Below are positions 23,759-31,253 of a DNA stretch of 37,105 nt, in pieces. Made by a program: the position numbers and the translations under genes. The notes beneath the pieces were generated by a model that worked only from the letters and a program-made list of their open reading frames with translations, did not search any database and had not been told where the DNA came from. This stretch comes from Actinomycetota bacterium (GTDB taxonomy: Bacteria > Actinomycetota > Thermoleophilia > Solirubrobacterales > Solirubrobacteraceae), in the NCBI GenBank assembly GCA_009699505.1, contig WLOB01000003.1, forward strand, positions 1 to 37,105, read 5' to 3'. How positions within the stretch are numbered: position 1 is the first letter of the stretch; each line of letters starts with the position of its first letter.

Positions 23759-24010
23759 ATGGTCGATCCGCGGTTCCCCTCGATGAAGGCGAAGCAGCTT
23801 CGTCGGGTCATCGACCGCCTCGGCTACGTTCGGGCGCGGAAGGGTTCGGGGTCGCACCAGACGTTGAAGGCGCCGGGTCGTCCGACGATCGTGTGGGCGC
23901 ACCACGACGGTGCGACGCTCGCGCCGGGTCTGGTGCACGCGGTGCTGTGCAAGCAGATCGGGCTGGACGTTGAAGAGGCGTTGGCCCTACTCTCCAAGAA
24001 GGGACGATGA
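23759..24010 (+). CDS. hicA: HicA-family mRNA interferase toxin
   Basis: The protein is about 83 aa. The double-stranded RNA-binding-like HicA fold is visible: KAKQLRRVIDRLGYV, then the catalytic motif KGSGSHQTL with His at about 33, and a final helix (VHAVLCKQIGLDVEEALALL). HicA cleaves mRNAs and is neutralised by HicB. The ATG at 23759 lies a few bases after TATGCT, so the message may be near-leaderless; the ATG at 23783 is a shorter alternative matching typical HicA length. Its stop overlaps the hicB start (ATGA). Confidence 0.85.
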   Translation: MVDPRFPSMKAKQLRRVIDRLGYVRARKGSGSHQTLKAPGRPTIVWAHHDGATLAPGLVHAVLCKQIGLDVEEALALLSKKGR

Positions 24011-24252
24011 ACGTGCGGATCCTCCATCACCACGAGCCGCCGTATGGCTGGTGGTTTGACTCCCCCGACGTGCCGGGCCTGTCCGGCAGCGCGGACACGC
24101 TCGCGGTCGCCCGGGGCGAGGCGGAGAGCGTCGTGCGCTGGCACCTGACGTGCGAGGCCGAGGAGGCGGGCCTGCCCGCGCCCGACATCGCCGCGGTCGA
24201 GTTCGAGCACTTCGTCAACGACCCCGCCGCCGCGGTCCCCGCCGCGGCCTGA
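24007..24252 (+). CDS. hicB: HicB-like antitoxin, short form
   Basis: The protein is 81 aa. The HicB degenerate RNase H-like core is clear (YGWWFDSPDVPGLSGSADT, then a helix with EAESVVRWHL). The usual C-terminal ribbon-helix-helix or HTH DNA-binding part is absent; the protein ends in an Ala/Pro tail. It should bind and block HicA but may not bind DNA. AGGGAC precedes the ATG, which overlaps the toxin stop. Confidence 0.8.
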   Translation: MNVRILHHHEPPYGWWFDSPDVPGLSGSADTLAVARGEAESVVRWHLTCEAEEAGLPAPDIAAVEFEHFVNDPAAAVPAAA

Positions 24253-24299
24253 GCCCCCGGGGCGCACCCTCGCGCCCCCACCCGCGCGGGGCTTCCTTT
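24252..24299 (+). terminator. Nested hairpin terminator after hicAB
   Basis: GGGGCGC-ACCCTC-GCGCCCC (24259-24278) is a perfect 7-bp stem, enclosed by AGCCCC (24252-24257) and GGGGCT (24288-24293), with the pyrimidine run TTCCTTTC directly after. It begins at the hicB stop codon. Confidence 0.6.
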
Positions 24300-24453
24300 C
24301 GATGACGGACCCACGGCCGTGGTGTCGCGGGCCGTAGGAGGGCGAGCGCGCGGCTCGAGTTCGAGCGCACGGTGTCGTACGAGCTGCAAACGGCGACGGG
24401 TGGCCGTGCGAGGCCGCCCGGGAACCCCCGCCGGCTCCGCCCCGAGCGGCGGG

Positions 24454-24669
24454 TCAGTGTCTGCGTGTGGTTGGGAGGTACCAGCGGGCGCCGCGGCCGC
24501 CGTGTCCGATCGCGCCGGCTTCGCGGAGGTAGGCGCGGGCGGTTTCGGCGTCGAGGCCGTGCGGTCCTTGGATCTCCTGGCGGGCGACGCCGGCGGGGCG
24601 GCGCTCCTCGAGGAGCTGTCGGACGGCCGCGAGGATCTCGGGGTCGAGCGGTCGGTGACGGGACGGCAC
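24454..24669 (-). CDS. Small winged-helix-like hypothetical protein
   Basis: About 71 aa from a GTG at 24669. The sequence reads as a compact helix-turn-helix: LDPEILAAVRQLLEERRP, ARQEIQGPHGLDAETARAYL, then a wing-like GAIGHGGRGARWYLP. It may bind nucleic acid. No family recognised and no Shine-Dalgarno sequence seen. The surrounding sequence (24300-24453 and 24670-24835) shows no other gene. Confidence 0.5.
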   Translation of the reverse strand: MPSRHRPLDPEILAAVRQLLEERRPAGVARQEIQGPHGLDAETARAYLREAGAIGHGGRGARWYLPTTRRH

Positions 24670-24835
24670 GAACAGACCGTAGACGGCGCTCCGCCCGGCG
24701 GGTGGGTCTGCGTGGTGTCGCGACCCGGCGGACGTTCTCACGGGGTACCCACGCCGGCTCGGTAGTGGGAGCCGTTCGGCACGCGACCGAAGGGAGCCCC
24801 CAGAGTAGGCGCCGTTTGATCGACCCCGGCGTGAT

Positions 24836-25129
24836 CTACCCGCGCCGGCGTCGTCGTTTCGGCCGCCGGAGGGGCGGTGCGGCCGGGAGCTCCTCGTCGA
24901 TGAGGATGCGGGCTGCGGCTTCGCATTCGTGGTCGTCGTACGGTCCGTCGACGTCGCCCAGGAGGTAGGAGCGTGCGACGAGGCACTTCGTTTCGACGAG
25001 GACGCGGTCGGGGTGCTGGACGGGGAGGTTCAGCAGCCAGGGTGCGGGTTCGATGCGGTCGATGGTGCAGATCGCGGCGACGTCGTCGACGTGCATCACG
25101 ACCGCGCAGGCGGGGGTCTCGGTGGTCAT
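24836..25129 (-). CDS. Hypothetical protein downstream of the sigma factor
   Basis: The protein is 97 aa with an alternating strand-helix start (ACAVVMHVDDVAAICTIDRI), an acidic central part (GDVDGPYDDHECEAAARILI) and a very basic tail (RRPKRRRRRG) that could bind nucleic acid. No family recognised. The ATG at 25129 follows the sigma-factor gene by 77 bp, which contain a strong hairpin, so co-transcription is uncertain. Confidence 0.55.
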   Translation of the reverse strand: MTTETPACAVVMHVDDVAAICTIDRIEPAPWLLNLPVQHPDRVLVETKCLVARSYLLGDVDGPYDDHECEAAARILIDEELPAAPPLRRPKRRRRRG

Positions 25130-25176
25130 GGTTGAAGGACCCGCCGGCCTCGGCGGTTTCACCCCCCGTGTGATCT

Positions 25177-25196
25177 GGGCGCCCAGCGGGGCGCCC
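25177..25196 (-). terminator. Hairpin after the sigma-like gene
   Basis: Two copies of the self-complementary GGGCGCCC (25177-25184, 25189-25196) around AGCG make a perfect 8-bp stem, 11 bp past the stop at 25207. A second hairpin, CCGCC/GGCGG at 25141-25156, follows on the minus strand. No T-run is present. Confidence 0.55.
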
Positions 25197-25206
25197 GGGT
25201 GGGCCG

Positions 25207-25767
25207 TCAGGCCCGCCACTCGCGGAGCTCGTGCGCGAGGCGTCCGTCGGCGCGGAGGGTGCGGCGGGCGCGCTGGATGGCCTTGCTGACGGCCGTGTTG
25301 GACAGGCCGGTGCGCTCCTCGATCTCGCGGTAGGTGAGTCCGGCGGCGAGGGCCTCGAGGACCTCGCGCTGCAGGGCAGAGAGGCGCCCGAGCGCCTGGT
25401 CCAGCGCCCGCTGGACCCCCTCGTCCGCGACGCGACGGAGGAGGTCCTCCTCCGGCGACGGGCCGACGATCGGGACGGTGGCCTCGATGACCTCGTTGAT
25501 CGGGCGCGTCCGTCGGGCCTCGGGGGAGGTGAGGGGCCGCTGGTACTCGCGGCAGGCGGTGGTGATCAGCCAGCCGGCCTCGGCGTTCCGGTCGACGTGG
25601 CCGCCGCGGGCCAGGAACCCGGCGAGCCGCTCGATCGCGACCGCGACGGCGTCCTGGACGGCCGGGTCGGTGACACGGCGGTGGTTGCGGTAGGCAACGG
25701 CGCGGGCGGCCTTCTGGTGGTGGTCGCGGTAGACGCGCTGGAGGATCTCGTGGTGGTCGGGGTGCAT
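25207..25767 (-). CDS. Sigma-70-like (ECF-type) factor on the element
   Basis: The protein is 186 aa. Residues about 1-80 fit a degenerate region 2 (helical, RVYRDHHQKAARAVAYRNHR, then EAGWLITTACREYQRP). Region 4 is clear at about 121-172: ALGRLSALQREVLEALAAGL, TYREIEERTGLSNTAVSKAI, QRARRTLR. It would direct RNA polymerase to a subset of promoters, or act as an HTH regulator if region 2 does not bind core. No anti-sigma gene is adjacent. AAGGA precedes the ATG at 25767. The two twin promoters on this element are possible but unproven targets. Confidence 0.75.
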   Translation of the reverse strand: MHPDHHEILQRVYRDHHQKAARAVAYRNHRRVTDPAVQDAVAVAIERLAGFLARGGHVDRNAEAGWLITTACREYQRPLTSPEARRTRPINEVIEATVPIVGPSPEEDLLRRVADEGVQRALDQALGRLSALQREVLEALAAGLTYREIEERTGLSNTAVSKAIQRARRTLRADGRLAHELREWRA

Positions 25768-26240
25768 CGCTGGTTCCTTCGTGCTGGTGGGCTGCTTGAC
25801 GCAGCACGAGGCAGCCGGACGACGAGGTCGGCGGAGGGCGAGCGCAGCGAGCGGACCCCGAAGCGCACTGATCTACGACCCCAGCCCCCAGCGGGGGCGC
25901 GAAGCGACGCCGCAGGCGGCGCGGTCTCGAGGTCGGCGAGGAACGAGCCGGCCGTCCCCGCCCATCGGGCGGGGCCTAACCGGAGGAGAACCGTGCGCGC
26001 AGGGGCCGCAGCCGGCCGAGCGGCCGGCCACGCTGTGCCAGGCAATCAGTCCGCCAGCACCCCAGGAGCCCCGCACCCCAACCCGCCACCGGCCGACCGC
26101 CCTTCCGCCGGCACCCGGTCATCACGACGTGACGAACCACCGCGGCGCTGCAGCGCGTCGACCCCGCCGCGGCCGCGGCCCCCGTTCATCACGTTGTGCG
26201 CAAGACCCGCGCATCGTCACGCTGCGAGCACCCGGGCCGG
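25768..26240. other. Gene-poor stretch rich in hairpins
   Basis: About 470 bp without a convincing gene. It contains GGCTGC/GCAGCC near 25788-25826 (leader of the sigma-like gene), GCCCCC-AGC-GGGGGC (25884-25898), and a perfect 8-bp hairpin CCCCGCCC-ATC-GGGCGGGG (25956-25974) followed at once by a strong Shine-Dalgarno sequence GGAGGAG (25982-25988) and a GTG at 25993. The frame from that GTG runs to 26364 but is Arg/Pro/Ser-rich and reads antisense through the small gene at 26241, so I do not call it. Confidence 0.45.
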
Positions 26241-26426
26241 CTACCGGTCACCGTCGCCGGTCGGGGGCAGATGCTTGTCGAGCGCGTCGAGCGTCTTCTG
26301 GAGCGCTCGGTGCAGGCGCTCGAGCGCCTCGGCGATGGCGCGGGTGTTGTCGTCGGGGGTATGAGGGTCGGGACGCTCGGGGTCGATGGTGTCCCATCGG
26401 TGCCCCGGACCCGGGGGACCAGACAC
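26241..26426 (-). CDS. Possible 61-residue coiled-coil protein
   Basis: From a GTG at 26426 the frame gives a proline-rich start and then a clean amphipathic helix (TRAIAEALERLHRALQKTLD). A helix of that regularity is unlikely in a non-coding GC-rich frame, but there is no clear Shine-Dalgarno sequence and the N-terminus is uncertain. It is divergent from the methylase gene. Function unknown. Confidence 0.4.
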   Translation of the reverse strand: MSGPPGPGHRWDTIDPERPDPHTPDDNTRAIAEALERLHRALQKTLDALDKHLPPTGDGDR

Positions 26427-26609
26427 GCGCCGCCCGCTGGCCGGATGGCCGTTGCGCGATCGTTGCCGCCGCGACCTCCAGGACGGGCGGCGCCGCCTCC
26501 GACGCAGCGGCCGTGGGTGAGCGCCTGATGACCGCGCGGCGTCGGCGTCGTGTGAGACGATCGGCAAGATGTTTGCCACGCTCGCAACCGCCCGTCGGCG
26601 CGCTGCGGC

Positions 26610-28364
26610 GTGAGCACCCAGGCGAACCTCTTTCCGGCCGCTCTGGCCGCTCGAGATCTCGGAGCACGAGGGTCGCGCGCACCAGTAGGAAATGCCGACC
26701 CTGCGGCCGCTCTGGGCCCGACATCCTTGGCGGTACTGGCAGCGATCCCGGCGTGGTGGGAGGCCCGAGCGCGGACGGCAGGCTTGACGGGTTCGTGGCT
26801 GGACATCGAGCATGCCCTCCAGGTGCAGCTGCCCGACGACGTCCGGGCGACGCGGCCTGACCGGGCGATCACGACCGACGCGCTTCCCGACGAGATCGGG
26901 GCGGCGTATGCCGCGTCGTTGGACCCGGCGACACGTGCCCGGCACGGCCGCCACTACACCCCGCGGCACCTCGCCGAGCATCTGTGGTCGATGACCCGGA
27001 CCGCGCTTGGGCACCGAGCCCCCGCCAGATCGCTGCGCGGCCTGGTACGCGACCCCGCTTGCGGCGCCGGCGTGCTGCTCCTTCCAGCGCTCCGCGAGCA
27101 CCTCGGCGCGATTGTGCGCGCGGACGCCCGCGTCGCGTTGGCCGGTCTTCCGAACGTCATCGAGGGCATTGATGCGGACCCCGCCGCGGTATGGGTCGCC
27201 AACGCGGTACTCGCGGCCGAAGCACTTCCGCTCCTGGCCGCGGTGCCCGCGCGCCGCCGGCGACCGTTGCCCGCGCTTGCGCACGTCGGCGACGGGCTTG
27301 CTGCCGGCAGGCAACAAGCCCGCGCCGTGATCATGAACCCGCCCTACGGCCGGGTGAAGCTGTCGCCGAACGAACGGGAGCGGTTCGCCAACGTCCTCTA
27401 CGGCCACGCGAACCTTTACACGCTGTTCATGGCGGCCGGGATCGACGATCTCGACCAGCACGGCGTGCTATCCGCGCTGGTCCCGACGTCGTTTACGGCG
27501 GGGCGCTACTTCGCAACCCTCCGCCACGAGCTCAGCCAGACCGCCCCGCTGCGCGACGTCGCGTTCGTCGCTCAACGCGACGGCGTCTTCGCCGGCGTGT
27601 TGCAAGAGACGTGCTTGGCGGTCTTCACGAAGAAGAAGCCCCGCAAGACCGCGATCGCGGAGATCAACGGCCGCGTCTCGACGGTCGCTCGCGTGCGCTC
27701 TCCGCGAGGGCCGCTGCCGTGGCTTCTCCCTCGCCGTTCTGACGACGCCCACATCGCCGCGGCCGCGGCCGCGATGCCGATGACGCTGCTGGCGGCCGGC
27801 TGGCGGGCGTCGACCGGGCCGCTGGTCTGGAACCGGCGGCGCGCGGACCTCTCCGCCACCCGCCGGAAAGGGTCCGTGCCGATCGTCTGGGCGGCAGATC
27901 TCGACGGCGGAACGCTGCACCGCGATCCCTCTCGCGACGCGACGCGCTTCATGACCTTTCGGGACCCCGCTGACCGAGGCACGTTCGTTCTCGAGGAGCC
28001 CGCGATCCTGGTCCAGCGAACGACCGCGCCTGAGCAGTCGCGCAGGATCGTCAGCGCGAAGCTCTCCGCGGAGGATCTGGAGCGCTGGGGCGGCGCGGTC
28101 GTGATCGAGAACCACGTCAACGTCCTACGCCCGGTCGCCGACGCCGAGCAGCTCCTGTCGTTCGATGCGCTCGCGACGCTTCTCTCAACGCAGACCGTCG
28201 ACCAGGTCATGCGGTGTCTGGCGGGATCGGTCGCGCTGAGCGCCTACGAGCTTGGGGCCCTGCCACTGCCCTCCCCGGCCACGATCACCGCCTGGTCCAC
28301 CCTGAACGGCGACGACCTGCGGGCCGCGGTCCTCGATGCCTACCGGCCGGAGACGACACCATGA
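26610..28364 (+). CDS. Type II N6-adenine DNA methyltransferase (Eco57I/PstI class)
   Basis: The protein is 584 aa. SAM-binding motif I reads DPACGAG at about 148-154, preceded by the class-typical HYTPRHLAEHLW. The catalytic motif IV NPPY is at about 243-246. The following target-recognition half contains SALVPTSFTAGRYF and VLQETCLAVF, typical of gamma-class methylases such as M.PstI and M.Eco57I. It should methylate adenine in the site cut by the next gene's product; the two overlap (ATGA). The start is a GTG at 26610. GGCAA-gatgt-TTGCC at 26563-26577 may be an operator upstream. Base composition looks like the neighbours. Confidence 0.88.
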   Translation: MSTQANLFPAALAARDLGARGSRAPVGNADPAAALGPTSLAVLAAIPAWWEARARTAGLTGSWLDIEHALQVQLPDDVRATRPDRAITTDALPDEIGAAYAASLDPATRARHGRHYTPRHLAEHLWSMTRTALGHRAPARSLRGLVRDPACGAGVLLLPALREHLGAIVRADARVALAGLPNVIEGIDADPAAVWVANAVLAAEALPLLAAVPARRRRPLPALAHVGDGLAAGRQQARAVIMNPPYGRVKLSPNERERFANVLYGHANLYTLFMAAGIDDLDQHGVLSALVPTSFTAGRYFATLRHELSQTAPLRDVAFVAQRDGVFAGVLQETCLAVFTKKKPRKTAIAEINGRVSTVARVRSPRGPLPWLLPRRSDDAHIAAAAAAMPMTLLAAGWRASTGPLVWNRRRADLSATRRKGSVPIVWAADLDGGTLHRDPSRDATRFMTFRDPADRGTFVLEEPAILVQRTTAPEQSRRIVSAKLSAEDLERWGGAVVIENHVNVLRPVADAEQLLSFDALATLLSTQTVDQVMRCLAGSVALSAYELGALPLPSPATITAWSTLNGDDLRAAVLDAYRPETTP

Positions 28365-29467
28365 CTTTCCGGGAGCTCCCCACCCTCGAACAGTGCGCGG
28401 CCCGCCTCGAGGCGGTGTTCCCCCGCGCAGCGTTCGACAGCACGTGCTCGAACCCGTTGGCCGCCGCTGCGGCCGCAGCGATGATCTACGTGGACGCAGT
28501 CGTCGACGACGACACGCCGTCCCCAGACGACGTGTGGGTGAGGCCCACGACCTGCCTCTGGCTCTCTGACGACGTGTACGTCCGCGCGGACCACGATTCA
28601 CGGACGGCATGGCGGACCGCTGCGCTGGGCTCCAACGCCAAACGCAAGGTCGTCGAGCTGCAGAAGAGCTGGGGCCTGGACTTCAACCAGCGCTACGGCG
28701 ACAACACAAGGGAGACGCTCCGCGACGAAACGTTCCCGCTGTGGCTGGAGCTGGGCGCGGCGCGCACCCGCCCCGGGGTCACGACCACGAGCCCCCTCCC
28801 CAGGTGGGCGCTCGCGCGAACCTTCGCCGACCTCCTGAACCCCCAGCTGACGGGGGACGCGCTCGACGTTGCGATCAACGCCTGGCGGGACGCCCGAATG
28901 ACGCCCGGCGCCCGGATGAAGGCGCACGTGGCGCAGGAGCGCCGCGCGCAGACGCATGCGGTCGAGGTCACGCTCCCAAACGGCGTGCGCCGCTCGCTCG
29001 AGCCCGGCGCCGCGTCGCTGATCCTCAAGGGCGTGATCGAGGACTGGGCACCGCGCCGCCTTGTCGATCCCGCCGTCCTCACGGTCTCGGAGCCGGGCGC
29101 GAAAATCTACGTCGCCGACGCCCCGCTGCTGCAGCGCCTCGGAATGAAGATCGACGTCAGCACGCTCCTTCCCGACGCGCTCTTGATCGACGTCGGAACC
29201 GACCCGGCCGAGGTCTGGATGATCGAGGCGGTCGCCTCCGACGGACCGATTGATGAGCCTCGCAGACGCGAACTCATCGACTGGGCCGCCACACAACGCA
29301 TACCCCCCGCGGACTGCCGCTTCCTCACCGCCTTCGTCTCCCGCAACGACGGACCCGCCAAGCGCCGCCTGAAAGACCTCGCCGAAGGCACCTACGCGTG
29401 GTACCTCGACGAGCCCCAAAGCGAACTACTCTGGACCAAGATCGCCGATCAAAGCGACCCGTTGTAA
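28361..29467 (+). CDS. BsuBI/PstI-family type II restriction endonuclease
   Basis: The protein is 368 aa. The C-terminal half carries the family signature: LLPDALLIDVG with Asp272, WMIEAVASDGPI with Glu289, RRRELIDWA, then FLTAFVSRNDGPAKRRLKDL and AWYLDEPQSELLW. This is the PD-(D/E)XK-like core of R.BsuBI and R.PstI, whose known members cut CTGCAG. The N-terminal half is helical and probably helps DNA recognition. The ATG at 28361 overlaps the methylase stop, so protection is translated first. The recognition sequence here is not provable from sequence alone. Confidence 0.85.
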   Translation: MTFRELPTLEQCAARLEAVFPRAAFDSTCSNPLAAAAAAAMIYVDAVVDDDTPSPDDVWVRPTTCLWLSDDVYVRADHDSRTAWRTAALGSNAKRKVVELQKSWGLDFNQRYGDNTRETLRDETFPLWLELGAARTRPGVTTTSPLPRWALARTFADLLNPQLTGDALDVAINAWRDARMTPGARMKAHVAQERRAQTHAVEVTLPNGVRRSLEPGAASLILKGVIEDWAPRRLVDPAVLTVSEPGAKIYVADAPLLQRLGMKIDVSTLLPDALLIDVGTDPAEVWMIEAVASDGPIDEPRRRELIDWAATQRIPPADCRFLTAFVSRNDGPAKRRLKDLAEGTYAWYLDEPQSELLWTKIADQSDPL

Positions 29468-29527
29468 AGAGAGAACACCTCGGTGGTCAGCGATCGAGCT
29501 TCAACAAGCGGCGCCGAGGTCGCCTCG

Positions 29528-30046
29528 TTAGGACTTGCCGAAGAGGCTGCCGAGCGATGGCTTCTGGCCCGTCCAGGCAGCGGCGGCTACGACCCCGACG
29601 ACGGTGAGCACACCCATACCGATGGTGGCCAGCGTCTGACCATGCATGTGCGCGATGAAGTGTTTGTTCTCCGTCTCCTTCTCGAAGACGGCGTCGATCG
29701 CCTCCGAGATCTGAGCGAGAACCCGCATTCGGTCCTCCGGCGTCAGATTGTCCCGAGCGAGCTCCTCGCGAAGAATCGCTAGACCCTCCCGAGCGAACTG
29801 CTGCGCTGCCGCGTAGCTGTGCTCGTTCGACACGAGGGCGCCGTCGTAGGCCTTGGCCGCGTCGTCGATAGCACCCCGGGCAAGCGACGTGATCTCGGGG
29901 ATCTGAGCGACGACCTTCAGCGCGACCGCCGGGTCCATCTGCGGCATCGTCTGCAGGAACTGAAGAACCTTGTCCTTCGACAGGTTCCTCCAGGTGTTGA
30001 TATTCAGGGCGTGCTTCGCGTCGACCTCGGTGACGTACGCAGACAT
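29528..30046 (-). CDS. Helical protein with a C-terminal membrane anchor
   Basis: The protein is 172 aa. It is almost wholly helical and acidic to about residue 135 (AREGLAILREELARDNLTPE, RVLAQISEAIDAVFEKETEN), then a single TM helix near the C-terminus (about 140-160, TIGMGVLTVVGVVAAAAW) and a short polar tail. This is the shape of a tail-anchored protein with most of its mass in the cytoplasm. Codon use is visibly less GC-rich than in the neighbours, suggesting separate acquisition. It is convergent with the R-M operon, 60 bp away. No family recognised with confidence. Confidence 0.7.
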   Translation of the reverse strand: MSAYVTEVDAKHALNINTWRNLSKDKVLQFLQTMPQMDPAVALKVVAQIPEITSLARGAIDDAAKAYDGALVSNEHSYAAAQQFAREGLAILREELARDNLTPEDRMRVLAQISEAIDAVFEKETENKHFIAHMHGQTLATIGMGVLTVVGVVAAAAWTGQKPSLGSLFGKS

Positions 30047-30209
30047 GCGTTCGCCATCGACAGGCGGGTGGCACCCCTTGAGCGTCTTCCCGGAAACCGG
30101 ACCATTGCGACACAGGCGCCGGCCTGCGCCGACGGTGGCCCCTGAGATCCTGGAGGCTCGAAGCTCGTTCTCAGGGGTCAGACGCCTGAGAGACGGACCG
30201 GCGTTGGCG
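30047..30209. other. Intergenic region with CCTGAG/CTCAGG repeats
   Basis: CCTGAG (30141-30146), CTCAGG (30170-30175) and CCTGAG (30185-30190) can form two alternative 6-bp hairpins sharing the middle arm. They lie 20-70 bp past the stop of the integrase gene, so they may be its terminator. No gene is seen. Confidence 0.4.
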
Positions 30210-31253
30210 TCAAAGCATCGCGAGGTCGGGGTCTTCGGCGGCGAGGAGGTAGCGGGCGGTGGTTGCGGAGCTCCGGTGGCCGAGTCGGCGTTGCAGCGTG
30301 CCGAGCGTGAGCGGCTTGCCGTCGGGGCGTTGGGTGGGGTCCAGCTGGCCGAGGGCGTAGGCGTGTCTGAGCGCGTGGGGGTAGATCGTGCCGGGCGGGA
30401 GCGCGATCGCGTCGCCGAGGGCCTGCAGGATCCGCCCGACGGTCCGGGTGCTCATCGGCGCGTCGGGGGAGGCGACGCGGCCGCGGCGGCCGCCGGCGGC
30501 GAGGGCGGGGATCGCGGGATCGCCGGCGCGGTCCGGGAGGTCGGCGATCTTGTCGAGGTGCTCGAGGGCGCGGAGAACATCGGCGCCGACGGGAACGGTG
30601 CGGGCCACGCCACCTTTTCCCTCGAGGACGTCAATCGACGCGGCGCGCGCGACGGTGGCGCGGCCGTGCGCGGCGGCGAGCAGCTGCGCGCGGGGTCGGG
30701 CGGGCCGGATCTGGGCGCGCTTGAGCGCGACGGCTTCGGAGACGCGCAGGCCGGTGTCGGCGAGCAGCGCGACGATCGCGGCGCCGTGCGCCTGGCGGAG
30801 CGGGTCGCCCGGGAACGCGGTCGCGGGGGCGATCTGGCGCAGCGCGAGGACCTGTGCCGGGGTCGGGGCCTTCGGGGGCCGGTCGTCGCGGGAGCGCGGG
30901 CGGTCGACGCGCTCGAGCGCGCGGAGGACGTCGCCGGGAACGAATCCGGCGTCGACGAGCCACCGGGTGCAGGAGACGACGCCGGTCATCGCCTGGCGGA
31001 CGGTGCCGGCGCGGGCGCCTTCGTCGGCGAGGTCGTCGCGAAACTCGGCGAGCGAGACCGCGGAGACCTCGCCGTAGCGGTCGATCAGCCGCTCGATCGC
31101 CCGGCGGTACGCGCGGCGGGTGTGCGGCGAGGCCAGCGACATGGCCCACGCGTCGATCGCGGCCACGAGCGCCTGGTGCTCCCCCTCCCCCGGGTGCAGC
31201 TGCAGCTGCACCCCATCGTCGACATCGGCGGCGTCGACCTCGGTTGCACTCAT
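30210..31253 (-). CDS. Tyrosine recombinase / integrase
   Basis: The protein is 347 aa. A SAM-like core-binding domain (about 25-110, with SPHTRRAYRRAIERL) is followed by the catalytic domain with all key residues: Arg170 (LLADTGLRVSEA), Lys213 (EGKGG), His293 and Arg296 (PHALRHAYA), His326 (RLGHRSS) and Tyr335 (TTARYLLA). It should integrate and excise the element, or resolve dimers as XerC/D-type enzymes do; it lacks the AP2-like arm-binding domain of lambda-type ICE integrases. The ATG at 31253 overlaps the upstream stop, making it the last gene of a five-gene operon. Confidence 0.88.
   Translation of the reverse strand: MSATEVDAADVDDGVQLQLHPGEGEHQALVAAIDAWAMSLASPHTRRAYRRAIERLIDRYGEVSAVSLAEFRDDLADEGARAGTVRQAMTGVVSCTRWLVDAGFVPGDVLRALERVDRPRSRDDRPPKAPTPAQVLALRQIAPATAFPGDPLRQAHGAAIVALLADTGLRVSEAVALKRAQIRPARPRAQLLAAAHGRATVARAASIDVLEGKGGVARTVPVGADVLRALEHLDKIADLPDRAGDPAIPALAAGGRRGRVASPDAPMSTRTVGRILQALGDAIALPPGTIYPHALRHAYALGQLDPTQRPDGKPLTLGTLQRRLGHRSSATTARYLLAAEDPDLAML

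Noticed and set aside
24253-24453. Plus-strand short frames after hicB
   Set aside because: No start with a ribosome site and no protein texture beyond a few residues; the hairpin here is better explained as a terminator.
25993-26364. Plus-strand frame after a strong Shine-Dalgarno sequence
   Set aside because: Protein texture is poor (Arg/Pro/Ser-rich) and it runs antisense to a helix-forming frame; noted as a finding instead.
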